A DNA stretch of 35,949 bases from Mesostigma viride (Eukaryota > Streptophyta > Mesostigmatophyceae > Mesostigmatales > Mesostigmataceae), in NCBI GenBank assembly GCA_009746045.1, contig RPFO01001568.1, positions 1 through 35,949 of the forward strand. Reading direction: 5' to 3'. Of the stretch, positions 11,923-19,702 are shown piece after piece; within the stretch, counting starts at the first letter, position 1, and the number at the start of each line of letters is the position of its first letter. Position numbers and translations under genes: made by a program. Under the pieces are notes generated by a model, which had not been told where the DNA came from, searched no databases, and saw only the letters and a list, made by a program, of their open reading frames with translations.

Positions 11923-12312
11923 CCAACGGCCGTTGGACCTGAAAAACTAAATGTGGAAAATATGTAATCCTTGTAATTCTGATTGCAACGTTTTTGCGCA
12001 TTCCTTGCAGATTCCACGTCGCCACACAAGATTCGCGTCTGTCAACCACCTGCAAGGTACTTGTTTTATTATTATGCGTTTTTTGGGCAGTCGCTCCCTC
12101 TTCTGATTTTCTTGATGCCAACGGCCGTTGGACTTGCAAAATCAGTTTCCATCATTGCTGTTGTGATTTACGTGATGCCAACGGCCGTTGGACCTCCAAA
12201 AAAAAGTTCTTGCCAATTTTTTTTGCGTTATTGATTATACGCCAGTTTTATCAGCCGTTGCATTACGACGTTTTTATCTTAACTTCATTGCTGTAATGCC
12301 AACGGCCGTTGG
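11923..12312 (+). promoter_or_regulatory. Four palindromes upstream of the 12,421 gene
   Basis: Exact CCAACGGCCGTTGG at 11923, 12118, 12178 and 12299. Each is preceded by a T-rich word (for example GATTTTCTTGATG at 12105) and followed by GGACYTGNAAAA or similar, so the otherwise symmetric site has a direction. All four point the same way as the genes. The last lies about 110 bp before the first ATG of the cluster. The region 11,863-12,420 has no other gene. Confidence 0.6.
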
Positions 12313-12420
12313 CGTTGTAAAATAAAATTGTACTCCGGCTGATGAATTAATCCGCCCCTGAAGTTACTAGGTTTACTTACATTGGTTGTGCCAGTTGTGC
12401 TTCACGTGCAGTTTTTTTCA

Positions 12421-12675
12421 ATGGAGAAAGACAAGGACGTTTCGGTGTCGAACCAGGAGAGAGAGGCAGTTGAACGGGGGGCCAAAAAACTGCCAGCCGA
12501 AGTTGTTAGAGCGATTGAGAAATTTTGGGATTCAATTCCAGCCATGGTTGTGATGAAAAAAGATGATGTACAAGCTGAAGTGGACGAAATGCCGGCCTTA
12601 ATTTCCGACGATGAAGGGGATGGTGTCAACTTTATTCAACCGGGAAACAAACGTAAACTGAAACGCAAAAAGTAG
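12421..12675 (+). CDS. Hypothetical acidic-basic small protein, 84 aa
   Basis: I chose the ATG at 12421; an in-frame upstream TTG is unlikely in a eukaryote. The product is highly charged: an N-terminal Glu/Lys-rich helix, the segment KKLPAEVVRAIEKFWDSIP, an acidic stretch (ISDDEGDG) and a basic tail (KRKLKRKK) that could act as a nuclear localisation signal. No family is recognised. It is the first plus-strand gene after four palindromes. Confidence 0.5.
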   Translation: MEKDKDVSVSNQEREAVERGAKKLPAEVVRAIEKFWDSIPAMVVMKKDDVQAEVDEMPALISDDEGDGVNFIQPGNKRKLKRKK

Positions 12676-12686
12676 TGCGACCTAAG

Positions 12687-12875
12687 ATGTTTTTAAATGT
12701 ATATGCCAATTTAATGAAATCATTTTCTGAGGTTGTGAAGGACCTGACTGTTTTAAAAATGAATGATTACAATAAATTAGGCAAACACACTAATGGGAAA
12801 ACGCGTTTTTTTGGCCGCGATGTAAATCTTTTTGTTCGTTTTTTCCCTGAAAAAGATGGCCGAGATCGCGAATGA
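12687..12875 (+). CDS. Possible small ORF, 62 aa
   Basis: Begins at the ATG 11 bp after the previous stop and ends 20 bp inside the next gene in another frame. The composition is Lys/Phe/Asn-rich and AT-rich, unlike its neighbours. It has no recognised motif. It could instead be the 5' leader of the MYND gene. The tight overlap makes it doubtful. Confidence 0.25.
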   Translation: MFLNVYANLMKSFSEVVKDLTVLKMNDYNKLGKHTNGKTRFFGRDVNLFVRFFPEKDGRDRE

Positions 12876-13632
12876 GTCCGAGATCGTGAATGAAGTCTAC
12901 GGAAGCGTCCTTCAAAACGTTTACAAACAAGTTCGCTTTCTGTCGCGTGTCATATTCGAGGAAGTTCGTGTCGCGCAGGAGAAGACAGGCCGCCACTTGG
13001 CCGTTTTATTGGCGTTTGATTCGTTCAGCCAAATGGATCGGGTTATGTACGCCCAGCTAGCTGATATGAACTTCTGTATTCAAGAGGGTTTTTTCGTACC
13101 ACAGATGGATCTAAGAGCGCCAATAGACCCAACGAGGGAGTTCCGCCTTTTGGTGTCGTTCATTACAAAGGGGCCAAAGATAGAGTTGGGGGAAGAGGAA
13201 GGGGCTCAGCTTGGGTGCACCTACGGGCGCGCATTTTACCCGAATGTTACGTCTTCCCTGCGCGTGAGGGCTGATGCGTGTGTAGGGGCAGAAGTACCCC
13301 TCAACATGAACTTTTTCTTGCTCTCTGACCCGATCGTGAGGGATGGGGCTCCCATGCGTGGTATGCGAAATTGCTCCAAGGAGGGGTGTGGGTGCGACAC
13401 AGGCCCTCAGAAGTGGTGTAGAGGATGTAGGGATGCCAGATATTGCAGTGAGGAGTGCCAGCGTGCTGACTGGAGTAGGCATAAGGATAGATGCGAACGT
13501 CTGAGGCAAGCAAGGGAGGGGCTGGCAGGGGTGATAAGGGGGGTAAACAGGACGACCATACTGGATGGAACCGAGGTCGACTTCTCTGAGGTTGACTTCT
13601 CCTTCACCTTCTACTACGGTTCTTCCTCATAG
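12856..13632 (+). CDS. MYND-type zinc-finger protein, 258 aa
   Basis: The ATG at 12856 is preceded by AAAAAG; the in-frame TTG upstream is ignored. Residues 1-165 form an unrecognised domain with the block LLAFDSFSQMDRVMYAQLAD, then FRLLVSF. Residues 173-213 are a MYND finger with ligands C173, C178, C188, C191, C197, C201, H209 and C213, including the hallmark ARYCSEECQRADWSRHK. MYND fingers bind two zinc ions and usually mediate protein-protein contacts. The broken gene at 17,655 has the same N-terminal block and finger, so it is a paralogue. The 3' flank contains two 68-bp repeats with TGTAA signals. The cellular role is unknown. Confidence 0.8.
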   Translation: MAEIANESEIVNEVYGSVLQNVYKQVRFLSRVIFEEVRVAQEKTGRHLAVLLAFDSFSQMDRVMYAQLADMNFCIQEGFFVPQMDLRAPIDPTREFRLLVSFITKGPKIELGEEEGAQLGCTYGRAFYPNVTSSLRVRADACVGAEVPLNMNFFLLSDPIVRDGAPMRGMRNCSKEGCGCDTGPQKWCRGCRDARYCSEECQRADWSRHKDRCERLRQAREGLAGVIRGVNRTTILDGTEVDFSEVDFSFTFYYGSSS

Positions 13633-13715
13633 AAAAACTGGAAATGTAGAGTAATAATTTGCTTTTGAGGCTGGAAAACTGGACGCATTTTGGGTTTGAA
13701 ATTTGTGTATGTAGT

Positions 13716-13851
13716 CCTGATTTGTGTTGTAAAATGGTGTAATGGTGAATTCTCTTTTCACTTTGAAATTGGAATAAAATTGACCTGATTTGTGTTGTAA
13801 AATGGTGTAATAGTGAATTCTCCTTTCACTTTGAAATTGGAATAAAATTGA
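13716..13851 (+). repeat. Two 68-bp tandem repeats in the 3' flank
   Basis: The units begin CCTGATTTGTG at 13716 and 13784 and differ at a few positions. Each contains TTGTAAAA and GTGTAA, and therefore duplicates the green-algal TGTAA poly(A) signal (first at 13728-13732 and 13738-13742). Their position 84 bp after the MYND stop suggests a duplicated 3'-end region. Confidence 0.65.
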
Positions 13852-13901
13852 CTTTCGTTTTCTCTCATGCGACTGTAGTGGGTTAAACAACAATTAGTGA
13901 C

Positions 13902-13915
13902 CCAACGGCCGTTAG
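13902..13915 (+). promoter_or_regulatory. Palindrome variant before the F-box gene
   Basis: CCAACGGCCGTTAG, with one mismatch to the perfect palindrome at its distal edge. It lies 79-121 bp before the two candidate start codons of the F-box gene. The same TTAG ending occurs in the copy just before the second MYND gene (17587). Confidence 0.55.
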
Positions 13916-14035
13916 GGATTGGAAACCTCGCCTAACGTTTGCATATTTTCTTTCCGACAAAACCTCATTTTTTTTAAGGATGGACGTCGATGTATGTTAT
14001 GTGCAGAGGGGACAAGTTTGACGTCGGGGCCGATA

Positions 14036-14941
14036 ATGGAAGGGGATATCTCACTGCCGTGGGAAATTTGGACCGAAGTCGCAGCTTTTATGGAGGCGCC
14101 CGACGTAGCCCGCTTTGAAGCAGTTTGTAGAGGGGCTAGGGAAGCGGTGTCGGGGAGGTATGAACCCCAATTCAGCTTTAAGTTAATTTCTGGGTTCGTG
14201 GACGCATTCGGGGATGGTCCTCGTACATTGATAACTGAGTCTCTTTTCCGAGAATTGTATGGCGGGCAAGTAAAGTGTGCAAGCGCTGATATCACCCCCT
14301 ACACACTCGTCACAAGGGGAATGTATTTTAAGGTATATTGTGAAGAAGTTGAGGAGGTGTTAGGACGCCAGCCAGCACCAGAGGGACATGCACGAGCAAG
14401 GACGATGGGAGGGTTGTTCAGGTCCGAGCGTGCTGAGAGGAGACGTGTGTTGGAGAGGAATTGGAGGGGGTGGACAGCTCGCTTACGCCAATTGGGAAAG
14501 GAAATGGATGACTTGTACGATAATTATGAACTATGGGGGTTACGGAGCATTTTCTGGTTCTGCGATACTCCTTATGACCCGGATGAGGACATTTTTTTTC
14601 CTCCGGGGAGGAGAGCGCGTAGGGAGGCAGAATGGGTGAAGCTTTTGGAGGGGCTGCCTCTGGAGGGGGGAGGAATGGCATGTGCAGTTCTGATCATGGG
14701 ATTTGATGAGAACGCAGACATGAAGGCCTTATTAGAGAGGAGGTGTAGGGAGGAGGATATGGCAAGCGTTTTGGTGGAGTTAGCTATGCAGGTCCTCAGC
14801 GGAACAATCTTCACACCGGATTATCTCAAGTTTTTTGGGGGGAAGAAGGCACGCTTGCTGTATTTGGCCGAGAGTAGTATGTACAAGTGGAAAGGGGACA
14901 TGATGTTGTGTTTGGATGAGGATTCTGAAGAGGTTGAATGA
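14036..14941 (+). CDS. F-box-like protein, about 301 aa
   Basis: The ATG at 14036 puts an F-box right at the N-terminus: residues 5-41 read ISLPWEIWTEVAAFMEAPDV and then ARFEAVCRGAREAV. This matches the LP-x-E-[IL]-W-x-E-[IV] start and the V-C-R-x-x-R-E end of F-box helices. An in-frame ATG at 13994 would add 14 residues. F-box proteins normally dock on Skp1 and bring substrates to SCF ubiquitin ligases. The remaining 260 residues, which should be the substrate-binding part, match no repeat type I know (no LRR, kelch or WD pattern seen). The gene is intronless and follows a palindrome variant. F-box and MYND genes are both common in giant viruses and in expanded algal families. Confidence 0.65.
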   Translation: MEGDISLPWEIWTEVAAFMEAPDVARFEAVCRGAREAVSGRYEPQFSFKLISGFVDAFGDGPRTLITESLFRELYGGQVKCASADITPYTLVTRGMYFKVYCEEVEEVLGRQPAPEGHARARTMGGLFRSERAERRRVLERNWRGWTARLRQLGKEMDDLYDNYELWGLRSIFWFCDTPYDPDEDIFFPPGRRARREAEWVKLLEGLPLEGGGMACAVLIMGFDENADMKALLERRCREEDMASVLVELAMQVLSGTIFTPDYLKFFGGKKARLLYLAESSMYKWKGDMMLCLDEDSEEVE

Positions 14942-15331
14942 TGAAACATAAATTTCATTAATAAATTTTGAATTCTAATATTGAATGAAATTCGCCAATT
15001 TTTGCTGATGGGTAAGGCTGATGGCTAAAGCTGGCTTTGATAATTTAATTATCTCGAATTCTGTCAACTGTCACATATATATAAATTTGACATGAATTCG
15101 GCATTTTTTGGATTCCAACGGCCGTTGGACCTCAAAAAACATTTCTAGTGTGGTTAAAAAGTTGTGGGTATTTTGTTAAATGGAGTGACCAATGGTTGTG
15201 ATTTATTTGATGCGTTGGACCTTGACAAACATTGCTAGTGTAGCGCAACAGTGGTGGATAATTTGTTTAATGGAGGGGCCGTCGCATCTGCTTGTGATTT
15301 TTTTAGGCTGAACAGACTGAAAATGTCGACA
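14942..15331. other. Intergenic region with a degenerate 90-bp duplication
   Basis: No gene. A perfect palindrome lies at 15115-15128. The 70 bp after it (cgttggacct...ctagtgtgg...aatgga) recur in diverged form at about 15211-15280. In the second copy only the right half of the palindrome (GCGTTGGACC) remains, so one site has decayed after duplication. Confidence 0.5.
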
Positions 15332-15542
15332 TTATTGCTCCACACCCACAAAAAACTCGTTCCGGAACTGTTCGAAGCGAATAGCACTGACAGGGTTCGA
15401 ACCCAGGTCCACATTGATGTTGGGGAGTGAGGTAGGCCAGCCATCATGTTCCGCACACAAATCTGGCTCGACTCCGATCCCTGCCAGTGCTCTTCGCTTC
15501 GATCAGGTCCGGAACGAGTTTTTTGTGGGGTTGGAGCAATAA
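15332..15542. mobile_element. Foldback element / long hairpin, about 211 bp
   Basis: The arm 15334-15395 and the reverse complement of 15479-15540 match at about 56 of 62 positions, and the match runs 2 bp further out at each end. The 83-bp centre includes a 12-bp palindrome, GGGTTCGAACCC, that looks like a tRNA B box. The structure fits a miniature inverted-repeat (foldback) transposon, or a transcribed hairpin that could feed small-RNA processing. No transposase and no clear target duplication are visible. It sits between two palindrome sites and does not interrupt a gene. Confidence 0.65.
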
Positions 15543-15571
15543 ATACTCTTTTACCGGGAAGAGGCGTAATG

Positions 15572-15585
15572 CCAACGGGCGTTGG
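15572..15585 (+). promoter_or_regulatory. Palindrome variant (CCAACGGGCGTTGG)
   Basis: Differs from the perfect palindrome by one central base (GGGC for GGCC) and is followed by the usual GGACCTGAAAA. It stands between the foldback element and the satellite array. No gene follows it before 15.9 kb: the 15,586-15,880 stretch shows nothing else. Confidence 0.5.
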
Positions 15586-15879
15586 ACCTGAAAATTTGTG
15601 TGGTTAAATCAAGTGACAGAATATGAATGTGATTTATTTTACATTTAAAAACATATGTTATTTGGGAGGACAAGAAAGTTGGTTTTTGAGGTGTGTGTAT
15701 CTTACGGTTTTGCGATGGAGGAAACCTCTAACAATCCTGATGCTCTCGTGATCGTGTTTTGTTTATGTGATATCTGTCAAGGCAGAAAGGAGAGGAGTCG
15801 CCCGTTGCTGAGAAGCTGAGGACAACTGTACTGGAAAGGTATGTGGACAAGGACAACTGTGGGTGTGGGGGGAACAGCT

Positions 15880-17615
15880 TGGTGGACACTTTCTGACTGG
15901 TCCGTAAGGCCTCTACCCGAAGGGGGTTGTGAGCCAACGGCCGTTGGAATTGGAAAAACATTATCATATGCTTTTTATTCGTTTGATAGGGTGGCAAGCA
16001 GCCAGGATGTGTCTTTCATGCAGCTTAGTGGTGGCTATTACCATTTTTCTTCCAAGAAAGGCCTCCAAAAAATCTAGCTGAGCATAAACATGGGCTTCAC
16101 TGGTTCGTAAGGCATCCACCCTTCCCAGAGGGGGGTTGTGAGCCAACGGCCGTTGGAATTGGAAAAACATTATCATGTGCATTTCATTCGTTTCATTGGG
16201 TGGCAATAAGGCAGGATGTGTCTTTCATGCAGCTTAGTGATGGCTATTTACCATTTTTCTTCCAAGAAAGGCCTCCAAAAATCTAGCTGAGCATAAAGAT
16301 GTGGTTGAATGGTTCGTAAGGCATCCACCCTTCCCAGAGGGGGGTTGTGAGCCAACGGCCGTTGGACATGTGCATTTCATTCCTTTGAGTGGGTTGGCAA
16401 TCAGCCAGGATGTATCTTTCATTCAGCTTTGTGGTGGCTATTACCATTTTTCTTCCAAGAAAGGCCTCCAAAAATCTAGCTGAGCATAAAGATGTGGTTG
16501 AATGGTTCATAAGGCATCCACCCTTCCCACAGGGGGGTTGTGAGCAAACGGCCGTTGGAATTGGAAAAACAATAAAATGTGCATTTCATTCGTTTCATTT
16601 GGTGGCAATAATGCAGGATGTGTCTTTCATGCAGCTTAGTGATTGTTATTACCATTTTTCTTCCAAGAAAGGCCTCCAAAAATCTAGCTGAGCATAAAGA
16701 TGTGGTTGAATGGTTCGTAAGGCATCCACCCTTCCCACAGGGGGGTTGTGAGCCAACGGCCGTTGGACTCGAAAAACATTACCATGTGCATTTCATTCGT
16801 TTAATTGGGTGGCAATAAGGCAGGATGTGTCTTTTATGCAGCTTAGTGGTGGCTATTTACCATTTTTCTCCTAGAAAGGCCTCCAAAAAATCTAGCTGAG
16901 CATAAAGATGGGGCTTGACTGGTTCGTAAGGCATCCACCCTTCCCACAGGGGGGTTGTGAGCCAACGGCCGTTGGAATTGGAAAAACATTATCATGTGCA
17001 TTTCATTCTTTTCATTTGGTGGCAGTAAGGCAGGATGTGTCTTTCATGCAGCTTAGTGATGGTTATTACCATGTGCCTTCCAAGAAAGGCCTCCAAAAAT
17101 CTAGCTGAGCATAAAGATGTGGTTGGATGGTTCGTAAGGCATCCACCCTTCCCACAGGGGGGTTGTGAGCCAACGGCCGTTAGACTTGAAAAACATTACC
17201 ATGTGCATTTCATTCGTTTCATTTGGTGGCAGTAAGGCAGGATGTGTCTTTTATGCAGCTTAGTGGTGGCTATTTACCATTTTTCTCCTAGAAAGGCCTC
17301 CAAAAAATCTAGCTGAGCATAAAGATGGGGCTTGACTGGTTCGTAAGGCATCCACCCTTCCCACAGGGGGGTTGTGAGCCAACGGCCGTTGGAATTGGAA
17401 AAACATTATCATGTGCATTTCATTCTTTTCATTTGGTGGCAGTAAGGCAGGATCTGTCTTTCATGCAGCTTAGTAATGGTTATTACCATGTGCCTTCCAA
17501 GAAAGGCCTCCAAAAATCTAGCTGAGCATAAAGATGTGGTTGAATGGTTCGTAAGGCATCCACCCTTCCCACAGGGGGGTTGTGAGCCAACGGCCGTTAG
17601 ACTTGAAAAACATTA
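15880..17615 (+). repeat. 208/209-bp satellite array with nine palindromes
   Basis: Nine palindrome cores start at 15934, 16143, 16352, 16545, 16753, 16962, 17170, 17379 and 17587, spaced 209, 209, 193, 208, 209, 208, 209 and 208 bp. Each unit contains AAGGCATCCACCCTTCCC, the palindrome, GAAAAACATTATCATGTGC, CAGGATGTGTCTTTCATGCA and AAGAAAGGCCTCCAAAAA. The third unit has a 16-bp deletion after the palindrome. Units at 16753/16962 and 17170/17379 alternate in type, giving a 417-bp higher-order repeat. Short ORFs in the array are artefacts of the repeat. The last palindrome lies 55 bp before the second MYND gene. Confidence 0.85.
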
Positions 17616-17654
17616 CTTACGTATTACGCACGTGCCAATTGGCGCAGGGGAGGG

Positions 17655-18445
17655 ATGGCGGAGACGGGCGAGCTGGAATCTTCGACCCGCGCTGCGATTG
17701 CCTGCGTGGCAGCAAACGTACTTAACCGGGCTCGCGAGATCCACGGATGGGTACGGCAGCACGAGAAGCGCCTGGGTCGCCAGTTTGCGGTTTTGGTCGT
17801 GTATGACTCGTTCGCCTCAGTAGGACGACAGATTAATCTCCAGTTGCTGGACATGTACTTCGCCTTGGCTGGCGGATTCTACAAGCCCACGCCGGCGGAT
17901 CGGGTTCCACTCAATCGAGACGTCGAGTTTCGACTTCTGGTGTCGTATGTCGGAAAGGTTGGGTGGGACCAGTGGGAGAAAGACCAGTGGGGGAAATTTC
18001 CAGACGCGAGTGAGGCGCAGCCGAGATTGACCGTATCGGCGAGAGTAGAGGGGGGGGGTTTGAAGGTTTCCATTTTACATTCGGGAATTCCGAGTACGTG
18101 AAATTGACGTTTTCACGGATGATCGTTCTCCCGGGGGTGGGAGGGCCGATGCTCGGCTCGCTTCCAAAGTGTTGCTCGAATCAGGCGTGCTCTGTGATGG
18201 AGGGTGTCCACCGCAAGTGCGGGGGTTGTCGAGACGTCCGGTATTGTGCTGCCGAATGCCAGCGTGCGGACTGGGAGGAACACAAGAAGTGGTGTACCAA
18301 GTATCGTGAGGCGAGAAAGTCTCTCAGCACTATGCACGGCGACGTTACAGACAGCTGGTCTGGTGTCAATTTGGCCGGACTTGTAATTCGGATGGGGGGT
18401 GAAGTGCATTTCAAGTTCAAAGGTGAAATGTTCAAGGTTTTTTGA
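17655..18445 (+). pseudogene. Second MYND-finger gene, broken at a G9 run
   Basis: ATG at 17655. The first frame runs to 18101 and shares with the MYND protein at 12856 the block LVVYDSFASVGRQINLQLLD and FRLLVSY. At 18050-18058 there is a run of nine G. Downstream, the frame shifted by one base is open from the run to 18445 and carries the finger: CSNQAC, CGGCRDVRYCAAECQRADW and EEHKKWC. A one-base change in the run would restore a single ORF of about 263 codons, close to the 258 of the paralogue. It may be a true pseudogene, a sequencing error in a homopolymer, or a slippage site. The gene directly abuts the satellite array, whose last palindrome may be its promoter element. Confidence 0.7.
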
Positions 18446-18457
18446 TGGGACTGAATC

Positions 18458-18545
18458 GTACCCAAGGGCGATTTGTGAGGCGATGTCCGCGCTGGGGGAA
18501 CAGTACCCCTGTTCGACTGCGTGAGGGGAATGGATTCTGCGACTG
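18458..18545 (+). pseudogene. Remnant of the 3' end of an 18,830-type gene
   Basis: This stretch is similar, base by base, to the end of the 18830 gene (19370-19447): both read close to GCGRTTYGTGAGGYGATGT and continue to a GCGACTGAAG stop region. Here the frame is disrupted by TGA and by substitutions. It is the front part of a duplicated block that continues through the following intergenic region, so a relative of the 18830 gene was once present here. Confidence 0.6.
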
Positions 18546-18829
18546 AAGGCATTTTGGGTGTGATTTTCTTGCGCCAACGGCCGTTGGAACTTGCAAATTA
18601 GCGTTTGATTTTCTTCGCACCCGGAAGTAGGGTGTGGTTTGCCACGTGGCACCATGGATGTAATTAATAAATGCATAATAAAACATTTTTCGTGCGCCAA
18701 CGGCCGTTGGAGACTGAAAACTAGTGTGTGCTTTGTGCGCGTAATAAATCTTAAAATTCTTGTTGTTTTTTCAAGCCAACGGCCGTTGACGGTGAGAAAT
18801 GTATATCAAACGGTGTCGGTGGGTTGCAG
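18546..18829 (+). promoter_or_regulatory. Intergenic module, copy 1 (three palindromes)
   Basis: Palindromes at 18574, 18697 and 18776 (the last ends GTTGA instead of GTTGG). Between the first two is GCCACGTGGCA, a G-box-like palindrome, followed by ATGGATGTAATTAATAAATG. The module ends CGGTGAGAAATGTATATCAA, and then CAG directly before the ATG of the next gene. Nearly the same ordered elements occur at 19448-19702 in front of a different gene. Confidence 0.65.
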
Positions 18830-19447
18830 ATGACGTTCTACAGGACGGAGGGGGGCGAGTGGATCAACTTGGAAGACAGGCTTCTGGGAGTGGTTAAGAG
18901 CGCGCTCAGGCTTCTGCCGGACATTAAGCTGGATTTTATGCCCAAGGAGGGTGAAAGGTCTCTTTTGAGACCGGATGTCGCGAAGGCCGCGGCTCTTGTT
19001 TTCAATATCGAGGGTCGGGGACTCCCAAAGCCGACCGTAGAGCCATTTGAGGAGGTGCTTGTGAGGTGTGGTGCTATAAGGCCCTATGATCCATCAATAC
19101 CCAGCCCAATTTGTTTTCAGTCGATCGATGCTGATGGTAATGAAAGTTGGATACCGATGGCGCGGCCATATGATAGGGGAGAAGGGTTTAAGGGTTTAGG
19201 GGAGGTGGGACGGTTCGAATGGGTCATCTTGAAGGACGGCAAGTACTTCAAGCATCACACTGACCTGATCATCGACCGGCTGTTCGTGTCTGCTGGAGAT
19301 TGCATGTTCTGGTTGAGGGAATACGTGCATGAGTGGGGACCCGACGGTGTTGACGAGTTTGAGAAAGCGGTTCGTGAGGTGATGTACGCGTTGGGGCAGG
19401 AGTACAAGTTCGAGTGCGTGACTGACGCGAATCGATTATGCGACTGA
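18830..19447 (+). CDS. Hypothetical protein, 205 aa
   Basis: The start is the ATG at 18830, directly preceded by GCAG; this is 41 bp after a palindrome variant. The protein begins MTFYRTEGGEWINLEDRLLG and contains IDADGNESWIPMARPYD and LREYVHEWGPDGVDEFEKAV. It is globular-looking, has no Cys motif, signal peptide or membrane segment, and I do not recognise a family. A decayed copy of its 3' end lies at 18458-18545. Its 5' module is a near copy of the one before the unrelated 19703 gene. Confidence 0.6.
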   Translation: MTFYRTEGGEWINLEDRLLGVVKSALRLLPDIKLDFMPKEGERSLLRPDVAKAAALVFNIEGRGLPKPTVEPFEEVLVRCGAIRPYDPSIPSPICFQSIDADGNESWIPMARPYDRGEGFKGLGEVGRFEWVILKDGKYFKHHTDLIIDRLFVSAGDCMFWLREYVHEWGPDGVDEFEKAVREVMYALGQEYKFECVTDANRLCD

Positions 19448-19702
19448 AGTGTTGGGTGTGATTTTCTTTGCGCCAACGGCCGTTGGCAGCTGGAAAGTTG
19501 GGTGTGATTCGCCACGTGGCACTATGGATGTAATCAATAAATGCATAATAAAAATTTTTTTCGTGCATTTTTCGTGCGCCAACGGCCGTTGGAGACTGGA
19601 AAATGGTGTGATTTTCGTGCGAGTAATAAATCATTCTTGTTGTTTCAAGCCAACGGCCGTTGACGGTGAGAAATGTGTATCAAACGGTGTTGGTGGTCGC
19701 AG
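19448..19702 (+). promoter_or_regulatory. Intergenic module, copy 2 (three palindromes)
   Basis: Palindromes at 19473, 19579 and 19650 (the last again ends GTTGA), the same GCCACGTGGCA G-box, the same AATAAATGCATAATAAAA block, the same GACGGTGAGAAATGTGTATC leader and the same CAG-ATG junction as copy 1. It is shorter in places but clearly homologous throughout, while the coding regions that follow differ. Confidence 0.65.

Noticed and set aside
15385-15410. tRNA gene suggested by GGGTTCGAACCC
   Set aside because: The 12-mer is a perfect palindrome at the inner edge of the foldback arm. No D-arm, anticodon arm or acceptor stem can be built around it.
16234-17525. Several 60-100 aa frames in the satellite (KGLQKSS, HPPFPQGGCEPTAVG)
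   Set aside because: They recur with the 208/209-bp unit, start and stop inside it, and reflect repeat sequence only.
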